From Bacillus cereus (GTDB taxonomy: Bacteria > Bacillota > Bacilli > Bacillales > Bacillaceae_G), in NCBI RefSeq assembly GCF_002584535.1, contig NZ_NUOT01000003.1, positions 1-53,077 on the forward strand: DNA of 53,077 nt, given 5' to 3'. The notes below the pieces were generated by a model, which had not been told where the DNA came from, did not search any database, and saw only the letters and a list, made by a program, of their open reading frames with translations. Made by a program: the position numbers and the translations under genes. Of this stretch, positions 33,702 through 42,331 are shown one piece after another (the stretch's first letter is position 1; each line of letters begins with the position of its first letter).

Positions 33702-34199
33702 TTATTTTAATAATTTGGCCATATAATACTCATCAATATTTCTCCCATCAACGATAAGAGAAGATTTTTTTATACCTTCTTGTTCAAATCCTGCTTTTTT
33801 ATATAGTGTTTGTGCTCGTGTATTATGGGCCATTACTGTTAACTCTAAACGCCATACATCATGTAATCTTGCCCATCTTTCTACCTCTTTAAACAAAGCC
33901 GCCCCAATTCCTTTTCCGCTATATTCTTGTAAAATTCCAATTACAATTGCTACTGCATGCTTGTTTCTTTGTGCATTACCACCATTAGCTAAAATAAATC
34001 CGACTAATTGTTCCTTTTCTACTGCTACAAATATTGTAGAATTATAAGTTTCTATAAAGCGTTTGATCATATTTTTTTGTTGCTCCACTGTTGTATTCCG
34101 CTCACCTGGTTCCAATAACATATAGGAAGTTTCTTCATCCAATTGTTTTCCTAATTGCAAAAATGCTGCTGCGTCCTCTATTTGAATTTCTCGTATCAT
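33702..34199 (-). CDS. GNAT-family N-acetyltransferase
   Basis: 165 residues from ATG 34199 (CAGGGTG upstream; GTG 34208 overlaps it). Acetyl-CoA loop LQEYSGKGIGAALFKEVERW at ~97-116 and AHNTRAQTLYKKAGFEQEG at ~133-151. First gene of a three-gene operon with the carboxypeptidase and Nudix genes. Substrate unknown. Confidence 0.87.
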   Translation of the reverse strand: MIREIQIEDAAAFLQLGKQLDEETSYMLLEPGERNTTVEQQKNMIKRFIETYNSTIFVAVEKEQLVGFILANGGNAQRNKHAVAIVIGILQEYSGKGIGAALFKEVERWARLHDVWRLELTVMAHNTRAQTLYKKAGFEQEGIKKSSLIVDGRNIDEYYMAKLLK

Positions 34200-34383
34200 C
34201 TCTATCACCCTGTCAACTTTATAATGTGAAAAACTTTATCCGTAAAGAGGATTTCGCCATTTTTTTATGAAATACCTCTCTATTTTTCATAGGATAAATA
34301 GACAAATTTCGATATTAGTATAATGAAGATGAAACTTTATTTAGAAAAGCATTAGTTCTTATCTTTTTCTTCTTATTGAATAC

Positions 34384-34410
34384 AAAAAAACGTAAGCAGT
34401 TCGCTTACGT
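34384..34410 (-). terminator. Intrinsic terminator of spoIIP
   Basis: ACGTAAGC pairs with GCTTACGT, followed on the minus strand by TTTTTTT, directly after the stop codon. Confidence 0.8.
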
Positions 34411-35565
34411 TCACCCATTCACCTTTTCTGCTTGCCAAAAATATTCACTAAATGCTTTTGTCAATACATCAATGGAGCGATTTAGTTCTTCAGATGTATT
34501 ATCTACACCTCCTACCTCAATTAAAATCGCTTGTCCTGACAAATCCTGATTATAAACACCATTCCCTGTTTGAAACCCCTTTTGTATAACTCCTCGACTT
34601 ACCCCTGGATATTTTTTATTAATCGCTTCATGCAGGGCAGTTGCTAATTGTAAGTTTTTTGTGTAATTTTTATTTCCTTTTCCAATGACAAAGGCAAGCT
34701 TCGCATACGATTTATCTCCAATTGCTTTTGTCGTGACATTTTTGCGGGCACTATCTCGGTGTAAGTCAAAAAAATATTGTAGCTCTTTATTTCCTCCCAT
34801 TGCCTCCTGTACAATTTCTCGAGACATTTTATAAGAACTATTACTATTTAACCCCTTACTTATCAACTTTTTCCCAACATCTGTTTTGTCATTAACTGCT
34901 CCTATTCCTTCATTTGCTAATTGGTCACGGAACCGTTCTCCAAGTATAGAAATATTCGTCACAGAACTTGTTGCCTTATTCGGATCTGGATCATTTGTTA
35001 AATTTAATAAAGGTAAATATGATTCCCAACTGTGAGAATGATAAATAAATGCAATTTGTCTTTTCCCTGTTGTTTGCGCAGGCTCTTTTTTCTCTTTGTT
35101 CGGATCCGTTTTCGGAACTTGTCCTGTTTCTCCTGTACGCTCTTTCACCACTTCTTCAAGTGGAACGCTCGACTCAATAGGTAAGTTAGAATAATTTGTT
35201 CCTTCACCAGCAATGACAATTTCTGTATCATATCTTCCGAATCCAGGAAGTTCTTTCCCAACGAAACTGCGTACATCATCAAATCGAATATTTGTTGCTG
35301 TTGAAAAAAGAAAAGATGAAATCGAAAAATCTTGATTTAAATTCCGATATTCTTGTGTAAAATAATGATTTTCCTTTCCAATCACATACATATAACCATT
35401 CATTGATAACTCATTCAACCAATTATATAAATATGCTGACTTTGTTTCTTTCAATGAAGTCACCATCATACTAATAAGGAAAAAGGTTACTAACACCATA
35501 ATGACGACAAATAAAATAAGCTTTCGTACACTTGTTAATTTCACATAAAAAAAGCCTCGATTCAT
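34411..35565 (-). CDS. spoIIP: Stage II sporulation protein P (SpoIIP) paralogue
   Basis: 384 residues from ATG 35565 (GAGAGGGTGATGTT upstream). One N-terminal membrane helix (~residues 10-32), an external linker, and the amidase/endopeptidase domain with IAFIYHSHSWESYL, YFFDLHRDSARK and ILIEVGGVDNTSEEL, which carry the zinc His/Glu ligands. SpoIIP degrades peptidoglycan with SpoIID and SpoIIM to drive engulfment. The classical gene lies between gpr and lepA; these are absent here, so this is likely the second copy of the B. cereus group. Confidence 0.9.
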   Translation of the reverse strand: MNRGFFYVKLTSVRKLILFVVIMVLVTFFLISMMVTSLKETKSAYLYNWLNELSMNGYMYVIGKENHYFTQEYRNLNQDFSISSFLFSTATNIRFDDVRSFVGKELPGFGRYDTEIVIAGEGTNYSNLPIESSVPLEEVVKERTGETGQVPKTDPNKEKKEPAQTTGKRQIAFIYHSHSWESYLPLLNLTNDPDPNKATSSVTNISILGERFRDQLANEGIGAVNDKTDVGKKLISKGLNSNSSYKMSREIVQEAMGGNKELQYFFDLHRDSARKNVTTKAIGDKSYAKLAFVIGKGNKNYTKNLQLATALHEAINKKYPGVSRGVIQKGFQTGNGVYNQDLSGQAILIEVGGVDNTSEELNRSIDVLTKAFSEYFWQAEKVNG

Positions 35566-35654
35566 AACATCACCCTCTCTGTTCCAACTTATGTACAAGC
35601 TATCGAGAATAGACCGCCTAAATTTGGGCAATATTGTCTTAGAGGTGAAATGAA

Positions 35655-35948
35655 TTGAAGCTAATTATAGGTATCATGCCTATTGTTTTATCATGTGTTT
35701 TTTTATTATTTGCAGTACACCCTAAAATCCATGCTTTCTTAGATATTTGCGCGTACCTTTCATTATATATACTGGGTATACTAATTGCTTTTAACATATA
35801 TGATGTTGTACTGCACGGCTTAGTATTTATGACAACGATTCACGCTATTTTATTGAACCCATTATTTCTCATTACCGGAGCTTATGTAGGAGTATATTCT
35901 TTATATCTCCTTATTTATAAACTAATAACAAATTTAAGAAAGTCATAA
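35655..35948 (+). CDS. Small membrane protein, unknown
   Basis: 97 residues starting at TTG 35655, seven bases after AGAGGTG; the ATG at 35650 hits a stop at once. Three membrane helices (~residues 3-22, 28-50, 66-90) with few polar residues and a short basic C-terminus. No family recognised. It is followed 25 bases later by another small membrane gene, probably on the same transcript. Confidence 0.65.
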   Translation: MKLIIGIMPIVLSCVFLLFAVHPKIHAFLDICAYLSLYILGILIAFNIYDVVLHGLVFMTTIHAILLNPLFLITGAYVGVYSLYLLIYKLITNLRKS

Positions 35949-35973
35949 TCTTATTTTTAAATGGAGTGTATGA

Positions 35974-36270
35974 ATGAAAATAACTTTTATATGTCATAAA
36001 TGTCAGAAAAAAATTGTCAGAAAGCAAGATCTTATTACTACAATGCTTTACGTACGCATGTACTTATTTCACAATGCTTGTTTTAATCAACAATTTTTCT
36101 TTTCTAACTTTATTCCTATTAATACGCTATTTGGAATATATTTCATTTGGTATACTCTCGCTATAGGCACTATTTTAACAATAACAGAACCATCAGTCAT
36201 TTGGATTATTTTTTTAGTGCCCGTTCTATATCGTTTTATTTCTTATTATTATATTGAACGTCACTTTTGA
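35974..36270 (+). CDS. Small membrane protein with N-terminal Cys/His cluster
   Basis: 98 residues. CHKCQKK at residues 7-13 and HNAC at ~33-36 could form a zinc site; two membrane helices follow (~residues 47-67, 72-90). TGGAGTGTA precedes the ATG. The last 10 bases overlap the 3' end of the convergent DinB-like gene. Function unknown. Confidence 0.6.
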   Translation: MKITFICHKCQKKIVRKQDLITTMLYVRMYLFHNACFNQQFFFSNFIPINTLFGIYFIWYTLAIGTILTITEPSVIWIIFLVPVLYRFISYYYIERHF

Positions 36271-36776
36271 AGATAACGATTAGACTGCCCTTTGGGAATA
36301 CTTAAACATTCCCACTCTTTTCCCTTCAGCAATTTTCCAACATAAATAATTTGTCCGATATGTGATGCATAATGAGTGATTTGCCTTTCAATTGCTTGCA
36401 TAACACTTTGTGCTTCTCCCCTTATATGAACGCTTTTTAAAAGATCTTGCGGAGTTAATGATTGCAGCGCTTGAAAAACATAACCCCAACCATCCCTCCA
36501 CGCTACTAACATCTCTTCTTTTGAAGCATAACCGCCTTCAAATTCACCATCACGGTTCCGATCTAATTTTTCACCATCTGTCGTTAAAAAATCTGTCCAT
36601 CTCGATCGCATATTCCCCTGCAAATGTTTGACTATAATAGCAATACTGTTTGCTTCTTCATGAGGTATCCAACTGATTTGTTCGTATGATAACTGTGAAA
36701 ATGTCCGTTCCCCTTGTTTTTGAATCGCCTTAAAGTTTGAAACAGCACATTCTAAATAAGCTTTTCCAACTTCCAT
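36261..36776 (-). CDS. DinB-superfamily protein (DUF1572-like)
   Basis: 171 residues, four-helix-bundle DinB/YfiT fold. Putative metal histidines lie in AIIVKHLQGN (~residue 51) and QITHYASHIGQI (~133-141), and FLTTDGEKLDRNRDGEF is characteristic of DUF1572. DinB-like proteins include bacillithiol-dependent transferases and metal-binding enzymes. AGGAGGGGACAGGG precedes ATG; it is 16 bases downstream of csaA, likely in the same operon. Confidence 0.85.
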   Translation of the reverse strand: MEVGKAYLECAVSNFKAIQKQGERTFSQLSYEQISWIPHEEANSIAIIVKHLQGNMRSRWTDFLTTDGEKLDRNRDGEFEGGYASKEEMLVAWRDGWGYVFQALQSLTPQDLLKSVHIRGEAQSVMQAIERQITHYASHIGQIIYVGKLLKGKEWECLSIPKGQSNRYLQK

Positions 36777-36792
36777 CCCTGTCCCCTCCTAT

Positions 36793-37122
36793 TTAACTAA
36801 TAGATGTTCCATTTGGGACTTCTATATCAGGCTGCAATAAGATTACATCCCCTTGTTCTGGAACTCCACCTAGCACAAGTACTTCTGATTTATAGCCTGC
36901 AACACGCTTGGGCGGGAAGTTCACGACAGCTACAACCTGTTTCCCAATTAGCTCTTCTGGTATATACCTCTTTGTTATTTGAGCGCTGGATTGTTTCATA
37001 CCAAGTTCACCAAAGTCGATTTCAAGCTTAATTGCAGGTACGCGCGCTTCTTTAAACTCTTCTGCCTTTTGTATCGTGCCAATACGTAAATCTAACTGTA
37101 AAAAGTCTTCAAAATTAGCCAT
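36793..37122 (-). CDS. csaA: CsaA, tRNA-binding-domain chaperone
   Basis: 109 residues, the usual CsaA length. A tRNA-binding OB fold: LDLRIGTIQKAEEF at the start, MKQSSAQITKRYIPEEL in the middle and VVAVVNFPPKRVAGYKSEVL. CsaA dimerises and acts as a secretion-related chaperone in Bacillus. GGAGGGAGAATACA precedes ATG. Confidence 0.93.
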   Translation of the reverse strand: MANFEDFLQLDLRIGTIQKAEEFKEARVPAIKLEIDFGELGMKQSSAQITKRYIPEELIGKQVVAVVNFPPKRVAGYKSEVLVLGGVPEQGDVILLQPDIEVPNGTSIS

Positions 37123-37189
37123 TGTATTCTCCCTCCAAAATTACCATTTAGACAAAACATACAAATTCCCTCTAAAAAAAGAAAGATAC

Positions 37190-38527
37190 CTAAGCACCTT
37201 TCTTTTGCAACTCACCTGATTCTTTTGGTCTATATAGAAAATAACCGATAACTCCGCCAACACATGATGGCAGTAACCAACCAATTCCTTCCTTATATAA
37301 AGGAAGCATTTGCAGGACATTTGTTATTACATCAAACTTAATATTTGCACTTTCTAAACCGTTAAATAAACTAATAACTAGTGCACCTAAAATCGCACCG
37401 ATATATATTGTATTTCGCTGTCCGATCCATTTATGGAAATAAGACAATACAATTAATACGATTGCAACAGGATAAATAATCATCAATACTGGTAATGTTA
37501 CAGCAATAAGCTGTGTTAACCCTAGGTTGGATACAACTAAACTAAACACACATACCAATGTTACAACCATTTTATGTGATACTTTTGGGAATAAGTTTGT
37601 AAAAAATCCCGCACATGCTGATGCGAGCCCAACTGACGTTGTTAAACAAGCAAGTGTAATAACAAGGCCTAATAATATTTTGCCACTCGTGCCATATAGC
37701 TCGTTTACAACTTTCGTTAAAATAAGACCTCCATTATCAGAAACGCCAAGTGATGTACTTGTTGAGCCGAGATACGCGAGTGATAAATAAATTAACGTTA
37801 AACCTAGTACAGCAATAATTCCTGATACAATTGTCGTTTTTGCAATTTGTCTGCTCTCTTTTATTCCTTTTGAACGAATAACTTGTACCACAACGATTCC
37901 AAATACAAGTGCACTAATAGCATCCATTGTTAAATATCCTTGAATAAATCCACCGAAAAACGCATTATCTTTATATGCATCTAACGGTGCAGCAGGTGCC
38001 CCAATTGGATCGATAATCGCTTTCCCAACAATTATAGCAACAATTAATACTAATAACGGAGTAAGAAACTTTCCAAACCAGTCAATTAATTTTGATGGGT
38101 TTAGTGATAAATACCAAGTTACCCCAAAGAAAACTACCGTGTAAAGAAACAGCATATACCACTCTGACACAAACGCTTCTGGTAGAAATGGCTTCATTCC
38201 CATTTCAAAAGAAACCGCTCCTGTTCGCGGGATTGCAAAGAATGGTCCAATCGCTAAATAACTAACCAGTGGGAAAATAAACGCAAATATAGGGTGTACT
38301 CTAGAGGATAACGCTTTCAAGTCCCCTTCTACAAAAGCGACAGCAGTTACAGCTAATAGGGGGAGTCCGACTCCTGTTACAAGGAATCCAATGGTGGCAA
38401 TCCAAACATTTTCTCCAGCTTGTTGTCCTAATACTGGTGGGAAAATTAAATTTCCAGCTCCTAAAAATAATGCAAACAACATTAAACCAATCGCTATCGT
38501 GTCTCCTGGCCTTAATCGTCCCTTCAT
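37190..38527 (-). CDS. brnQ: Branched-chain amino acid transport system II carrier protein
   Basis: 445 residues from ATG 38527, where the family's typical beginning MKxRLxxxDTIAIGLMLFAL is found; an in-frame ATG at 38545 would add six residues. Twelve membrane helices; IGLMLFALFLGAGNLIFPP and FGIVVVQVIRSKGIKES are hallmarks of LIVCS sodium/proton-coupled Leu/Ile/Val symporters. A 9-bp inverted repeat overlaps the 5' end and may control translation. No CodY site was verified. Confidence 0.92.
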   Translation of the reverse strand: MKGRLRPGDTIAIGLMLFALFLGAGNLIFPPVLGQQAGENVWIATIGFLVTGVGLPLLAVTAVAFVEGDLKALSSRVHPIFAFIFPLVSYLAIGPFFAIPRTGAVSFEMGMKPFLPEAFVSEWYMLFLYTVVFFGVTWYLSLNPSKLIDWFGKFLTPLLVLIVAIIVGKAIIDPIGAPAAPLDAYKDNAFFGGFIQGYLTMDAISALVFGIVVVQVIRSKGIKESRQIAKTTIVSGIIAVLGLTLIYLSLAYLGSTSTSLGVSDNGGLILTKVVNELYGTSGKILLGLVITLACLTTSVGLASACAGFFTNLFPKVSHKMVVTLVCVFSLVVSNLGLTQLIAVTLPVLMIIYPVAIVLIVLSYFHKWIGQRNTIYIGAILGALVISLFNGLESANIKFDVITNVLQMLPLYKEGIGWLLPSCVGGVIGYFLYRPKESGELQKKGA

Positions 38528-38536
38528 CTCTCTTTT

Positions 38537-38583
38537 GCATAGCATGTCTCTATTGTTTTTGTCTCTTTCACAATATGCTATGC
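38537..38583 (-). promoter_or_regulatory. Leader hairpin at the brnQ start with possible 15-codon uORF
   Basis: GCATAGCAT (38583-38575 on the minus strand) pairs with ATGCTATGC (38545-38537), with inner ATTGT/ACAAT pairs, enclosing ~29 bases. An AGGAGG at 38591-38586 sits just before the hairpin. A frame from GTG 38571 reads MKETKTIETCYAKER and its TGA overlaps the brnQ ATG at 38527. Translational coupling or sequestration is possible. Confidence 0.35.
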
Positions 38584-38591
38584 ATCCTCCT

Positions 38592-38948
38592 TTCTATTCC
38601 TGTTGATTATGTATGCCCCTAAAAAAGCAATGTCTTTCTCCATAATTTCTCCACTTCCCCTTCTTCTTTACTCTGATTTATATTTTTGATTTTTTCGAAT
38701 ATTTAAATCATCAGAGTATTACACCGTGAAGTGAAACTTGTCAGACCTCTTTACTTTTATCACAAATATAGTAACACATTTAGTTGAAAAATAAAAACAT
38801 ATTTTTTATATAGAATTTTCCGAAAGTTAAATAGTATGCACACCTTTTTCATCTATTATTCTTTTAGAAAAATATTTTAAAAATAAATACGTACGCATTC
38901 ATTTTTTTATTTTAAAATAACATTAACATTTCTTTTCTTATGTATAAC
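38592..38948. other. Intergenic region upstream of brnQ
   Basis: AT-rich and without a gene. It should contain the brnQ promoter (minus strand). I searched by eye for a T-box specifier/antiterminator (GGTGGTACCGCG-like) and saw none. Confidence 0.5.
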
Positions 38949-38982
38949 GAAAAGCCATCCAAATTATACAGATGGCTTTTCA
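38949..38982 (-). terminator. Intrinsic terminator
   Basis: GAAAAGCCATC pairs with GATGGCTTTTC next to the stop codon of the CBS-ACT gene. Confidence 0.8.
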
Positions 38983-38985
38983 TTT

Positions 38986-39633
38986 CTATTCTATTGTCTC
39001 CACTTCACGTGGATTATTCATTTCTTCTACATATACAACACGAAATCCGTGATCCTCTAAATCCTTTAATAAAGTCTCTAACTCTTCTACTTTAAACTCT
39101 TCACCCAATGTAAACATAATTCTGCGTATTAACAATGCATCATTATCAAATGTCATTAGACTTTGGATACCACTATACTTTTTCAAAACCGTAGATAGTT
39201 TTTGAATCGCTCCATTATAATCTTGGGTTCCCACCATAACAGAATACTTACTAGAATGAACACCCCATGCATCCTCTAATAGCTCAAATACCTTTTTATG
39301 AGTTAAGATTCCAAGAAATGTTCCTTTCTCATCGACAACCGACAAATATGGTAGTTTCTTAATTGTAAAGAACACTTTAAAGAAAGAAGAGTCTTCTCTC
39401 ACATAGCCCTCTTTATCATTTAATAATTCTGATAGATTATCCTCTAATGAACCTTTATATTCTAAAATATCTACTTTATATACATTTCCTAAAAATTTCT
39501 CTTTCTTTTCATCTAAAACAGGCACACAGCGATAACCCGTTTTATTTAAATGATCCAATGCTTCACCTATTGTTAATGATATGGAGCAATATAAAACTTC
39601 TCTTTTTGGTACATAATTCCCTTTAATCCTCAT
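38986..39633 (-). CDS. CBS-pair and ACT-domain protein, CbpA-like
   Basis: 215 residues. Two CBS motifs (~residues 10-62 with GYRCVPVLDEKKEKFLGNV; ~80-125 with LPYLSVVDEKGTFLGILT) are followed by an ACT-like domain (~130-205). The length and order match the cyclic di-AMP-binding protein CbpA described in Listeria and related Bacillales, which links c-di-AMP level to potassium/osmolyte or stringent control. AAGGAGGC precedes ATG. Ligand binding is inferred from family. Confidence 0.75.
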   Translation of the reverse strand: MRIKGNYVPKREVLYCSISLTIGEALDHLNKTGYRCVPVLDEKKEKFLGNVYKVDILEYKGSLEDNLSELLNDKEGYVREDSSFFKVFFTIKKLPYLSVVDEKGTFLGILTHKKVFELLEDAWGVHSSKYSVMVGTQDYNGAIQKLSTVLKKYSGIQSLMTFDNDALLIRRIMFTLGEEFKVEELETLLKDLEDHGFRVVYVEEMNNPREVETIE

Positions 39634-39925
39634 AAAAAGCCTCCTTATGTTAAAATACTTTCTGTGCCCTAACTATATTATATTTTTAGAAAAAAATAAA
39701 TATTTTATTTTACTTTTCTGAAAACTATTCATACTACTGTCATTATTTGTTCATGAATGATTCATTTTTTGAGAAATTTAGTAGATTATTATTCTGTACA
39801 AAAGCAATATTCACAAATTATTACACTGAACCTATATGGAAAGAAAAAGATATTGTAACTTATTCAAAAAAACGCTAGAATAAGAATAATAATTTTCTGA
39901 ATTTTCAAAGAGTAGGTGAGCAATT
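39634..39925. other. Divergent intergenic region
   Basis: AT-rich, no gene found. It should carry divergent promoters for the CBS-ACT protein and the orphan permease; I could not assign boxes with confidence. Confidence 0.5.
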
Positions 39926-40813
39926 ATGTCTTCATTATTTCGTTCTTATACGTATCGTTTTTTAGCTGGACTTCTAATCATTCTTATCATAAGCCCGATT
40001 CCTGCTATATTATTAGCGCATGAGCCTTCTTATTTAAAAGGCTTACTTGGGATTTTTTATAATTTCACTCATTTTCCGCACATTTCAATCCCCATGATTG
40101 ATTGGATGCATGAATCTATTCTTTTCTCATCTCAACCTATTATAAACTCAACTAGAGTGTTACATGTTTCTGGACAATCTACACTTCTATTCCCTTATAT
40201 ATGGGAAGTATACTTTTTATCGATCGTTCGCTTTACATTCACACTCGTAATTGGTTTTTCCATTAGCCTAGCAATTGGACATTTATTCTTAAAAGTACCA
40301 AAACAATTAAAAAAGTATACTGTTATATTGCGCTGGATTCCATACTCATTCAGTACCGTTTTATTACAATGTTCTATTGTATTAATTTCTTTACACATCG
40401 CAAAGTACATAACAATTCCATTCCTTTCTTCCCTCATCATCATATGTAGTACATCAATGATTATCATTATACAGGCAATTAAAAAATGGATCCCGTTTTT
40501 AAATAAAACGGAAGAACATGTTATACGCGATTCATCTTTTCTCATTAATACATTATTTATAGCAATCGTTTCAAATCATAAATCTATTTTAAGTTCCATT
40601 ATTTTATCATTCTGTTATATGGAATGTATTTTTCATACGAAAGGATTACTACAATTTATTATTCAATTTGGAGGAAGTTCACCAACTGTTGTTACAATTG
40701 GACTGTTACTCCTTTATATTCCGTATATCATTCTTTCCTTCCTTCAATCCGTATGGACAACAAACCAGTCTAAACATCAAACTTACGCTATTGCAAAAAC
40801 AATGATTAAATAA
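39926..40813 (+). CDS. Orphan, divergent ABC-type permease-like protein
   Basis: 295 residues, about six membrane helices. The arrangement and the SFCYMECIFHTKGLLQFI segment resemble the C-terminal half of OppB/DppB permeases, where the last periplasmic turn often reads ExxFxxxGlgxLl. The coupling loop (EEHVIRDSSFLINTLFIAI) lacks the conserved EAA-Gly. No ATPase or binding-protein gene is nearby. It may be a degenerate permease or a repurposed membrane protein. AGAGTAGGTGAG precedes ATG. Confidence 0.65.
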   Translation: MSSLFRSYTYRFLAGLLIILIISPIPAILLAHEPSYLKGLLGIFYNFTHFPHISIPMIDWMHESILFSSQPIINSTRVLHVSGQSTLLFPYIWEVYFLSIVRFTFTLVIGFSISLAIGHLFLKVPKQLKKYTVILRWIPYSFSTVLLQCSIVLISLHIAKYITIPFLSSLIIICSTSMIIIIQAIKKWIPFLNKTEEHVIRDSSFLINTLFIAIVSNHKSILSSIILSFCYMECIFHTKGLLQFIIQFGGSSPTVVTIGLLLLYIPYIILSFLQSVWTTNQSKHQTYAIAKTMIK

Positions 40814-40978
40814 TTAAGATATAAGCCATCCCCCTCCTTAAAATGGAGGGTTATTCCTCTTTCATTCAGGGTAAAATACCAACAAATTCATGAATGATTA
40901 GAAAAACATCCCAATATTTACTCATTTCCTTTGACTATTATTTTCGTTTCGATTTATTATAAAAGTATAACATACTTG

Positions 40979-41013
40979 CAGGAGGTGACATCTTTATTCC
41001 AACTTCGGAGTAG
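40979..41013 (+). promoter_or_regulatory. Unused strong ribosome site and short in-frame leader before the CNNM gene
   Basis: GCAGGAGGTGAC at 40979-40990 is a near-perfect SD but no ATG/GTG/TTG stands at the right distance: the in-frame triplets are ATC TTT ATT CCA ACT TCG GAG TAG. A second, weaker GGAG at 41007-41010 serves TTG 41023. The first site may belong to a leader, or to a former start. Confidence 0.35.
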
Positions 41014-41022
41014 AGAACACAC

Positions 41023-42330
41023 TTGGACATATTAAATATTTTTCTCATTTTTGTACTTATCCTCATTTCTGGCTTTTTCGTTGCATCTGAATTTGCAGTT
41101 GTAAAAGTACGAAAAAGCCGAATTGATCAGCTTGCAAATGAAGGAAATAAGCAAGCACTAGCTGCCAGAAGCGTTGTTTCTAACTTAGATGTATACTTAT
41201 CAGCTTGTCAGCTTGGTATTACCATCACGTCTTTAGGGCTTGGTTGGCTTGGCGAACCAACTGTTGAACACTTACTACGACCACTATTTGAAAAAATAAA
41301 TATTACTGGAGCGATGGCTAATACGCTATCTTTCATCATCGCTTTTAGTGTTATTACTTTTTTTCATGTTGTATTAGGTGAACTTGTTCCAAAATCTTTT
41401 GCGATTCAAAAAGCTGAAGCAATTACATTAAAATTTGCCAAACCACTCATCTGGTTTGATAAAATCATGTATCCTTTCATTTGGTTACTAAATAGTACAG
41501 CCGTATCCTTTACAAAACTATTCGGCCTCGAACCAGCAAAAGAAAATGAACTTGCGCACTCAGAAGAAGAATTACGACTTATTTTAGGTGAAAGCTTTAA
41601 GAGTGGTGAAATTAACCAAACCGAATATAAATATGTAAACAATATTTTTGAGTTTGATGACCGTGTTGCCAAAGAAATTATGGTACCTCGTACAGAAATG
41701 ATTTGTTTATCTACAGAAAATACATTATCCGAAAATATGGAAATTATCGCATCTGAAAAATATACACGCTATCCGATAATAGAAAAAGATAAAGATGATA
41801 TTATTGGTATGCTAAATACAAAAGAAATTTTTCACGATCAAACGAAGGGAATTCACAAACCTTTAGAAGCATACATACATCCCGTCTTAACTGTCTTTGA
41901 AACAGTTCCAATTCGTCAAACATTAATCCACCTCCAAAAAAACCGTGTTCAAATGGCGATTGTAGTGGATGAATATGGTGGGACAGCTGGACTATTAACA
42001 ATGGAAGATATTATTGAAGAAATTATTGGTGAAATTCAAGATGAGTTTGATGCAGATGAACCACCAATGATTGAAAAACGCACACCAAAACTTACTGTAT
42101 TTGATGGAAAAGTGCTCATTTCAGAAGTAAATGATATGTTTGGTTTACATATTGATGAAAGTGATTTAGATACAATTGGCGGCTGGCTTCTATCCCAAGC
42201 TATTGATTTAAATATTGAAGCTGGATATTCAATTGAATATGCTGGTTTCCAATTCAAAGCATTAGAGATTGATGGGCATCAAATTAAGAAAGTTGCTGTA
42301 CATAAACTAGATAGTAAAAAGGAGATATAA
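41023..42330 (+). CDS. CNNM/CorC (HlyC)-family membrane transporter
   Basis: 435 residues from TTG 41023; an in-frame TAG at 41011 excludes anything further upstream. Domains in order: DUF21 (CNNM) with 3-4 membrane helices (~1-180), a CBS pair (~200-320; REIMVPRTEM-like VAKEIMVPRTEM, VVDEYGGTAGLLT) and the CorC/HlyC C-terminal domain (~350-430). Family members export Mg2+ or resist divalent cations (B. subtilis MpfA/YhdP, YugS, YqhB). The next gene follows 1 base later, so they form an operon. Confidence 0.9.
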   Translation: MDILNIFLIFVLILISGFFVASEFAVVKVRKSRIDQLANEGNKQALAARSVVSNLDVYLSACQLGITITSLGLGWLGEPTVEHLLRPLFEKINITGAMANTLSFIIAFSVITFFHVVLGELVPKSFAIQKAEAITLKFAKPLIWFDKIMYPFIWLLNSTAVSFTKLFGLEPAKENELAHSEEELRLILGESFKSGEINQTEYKYVNNIFEFDDRVAKEIMVPRTEMICLSTENTLSENMEIIASEKYTRYPIIEKDKDDIIGMLNTKEIFHDQTKGIHKPLEAYIHPVLTVFETVPIRQTLIHLQKNRVQMAIVVDEYGGTAGLLTMEDIIEEIIGEIQDEFDADEPPMIEKRTPKLTVFDGKVLISEVNDMFGLHIDESDLDTIGGWLLSQAIDLNIEAGYSIEYAGFQFKALEIDGHQIKKVAVHKLDSKKEI

Positions 42331-42331
42331 A

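Noticed and set aside
38592-38948. T-box riboswitch upstream of brnQ
   Set aside because: No T-box core, antiterminator or terminator pairing could be seen.
40828-40858. Terminator after the orphan permease
   Set aside because: CCCTCC/GGAGGG hairpin exists but has only a weak T tract, so it was not listed as a terminator.
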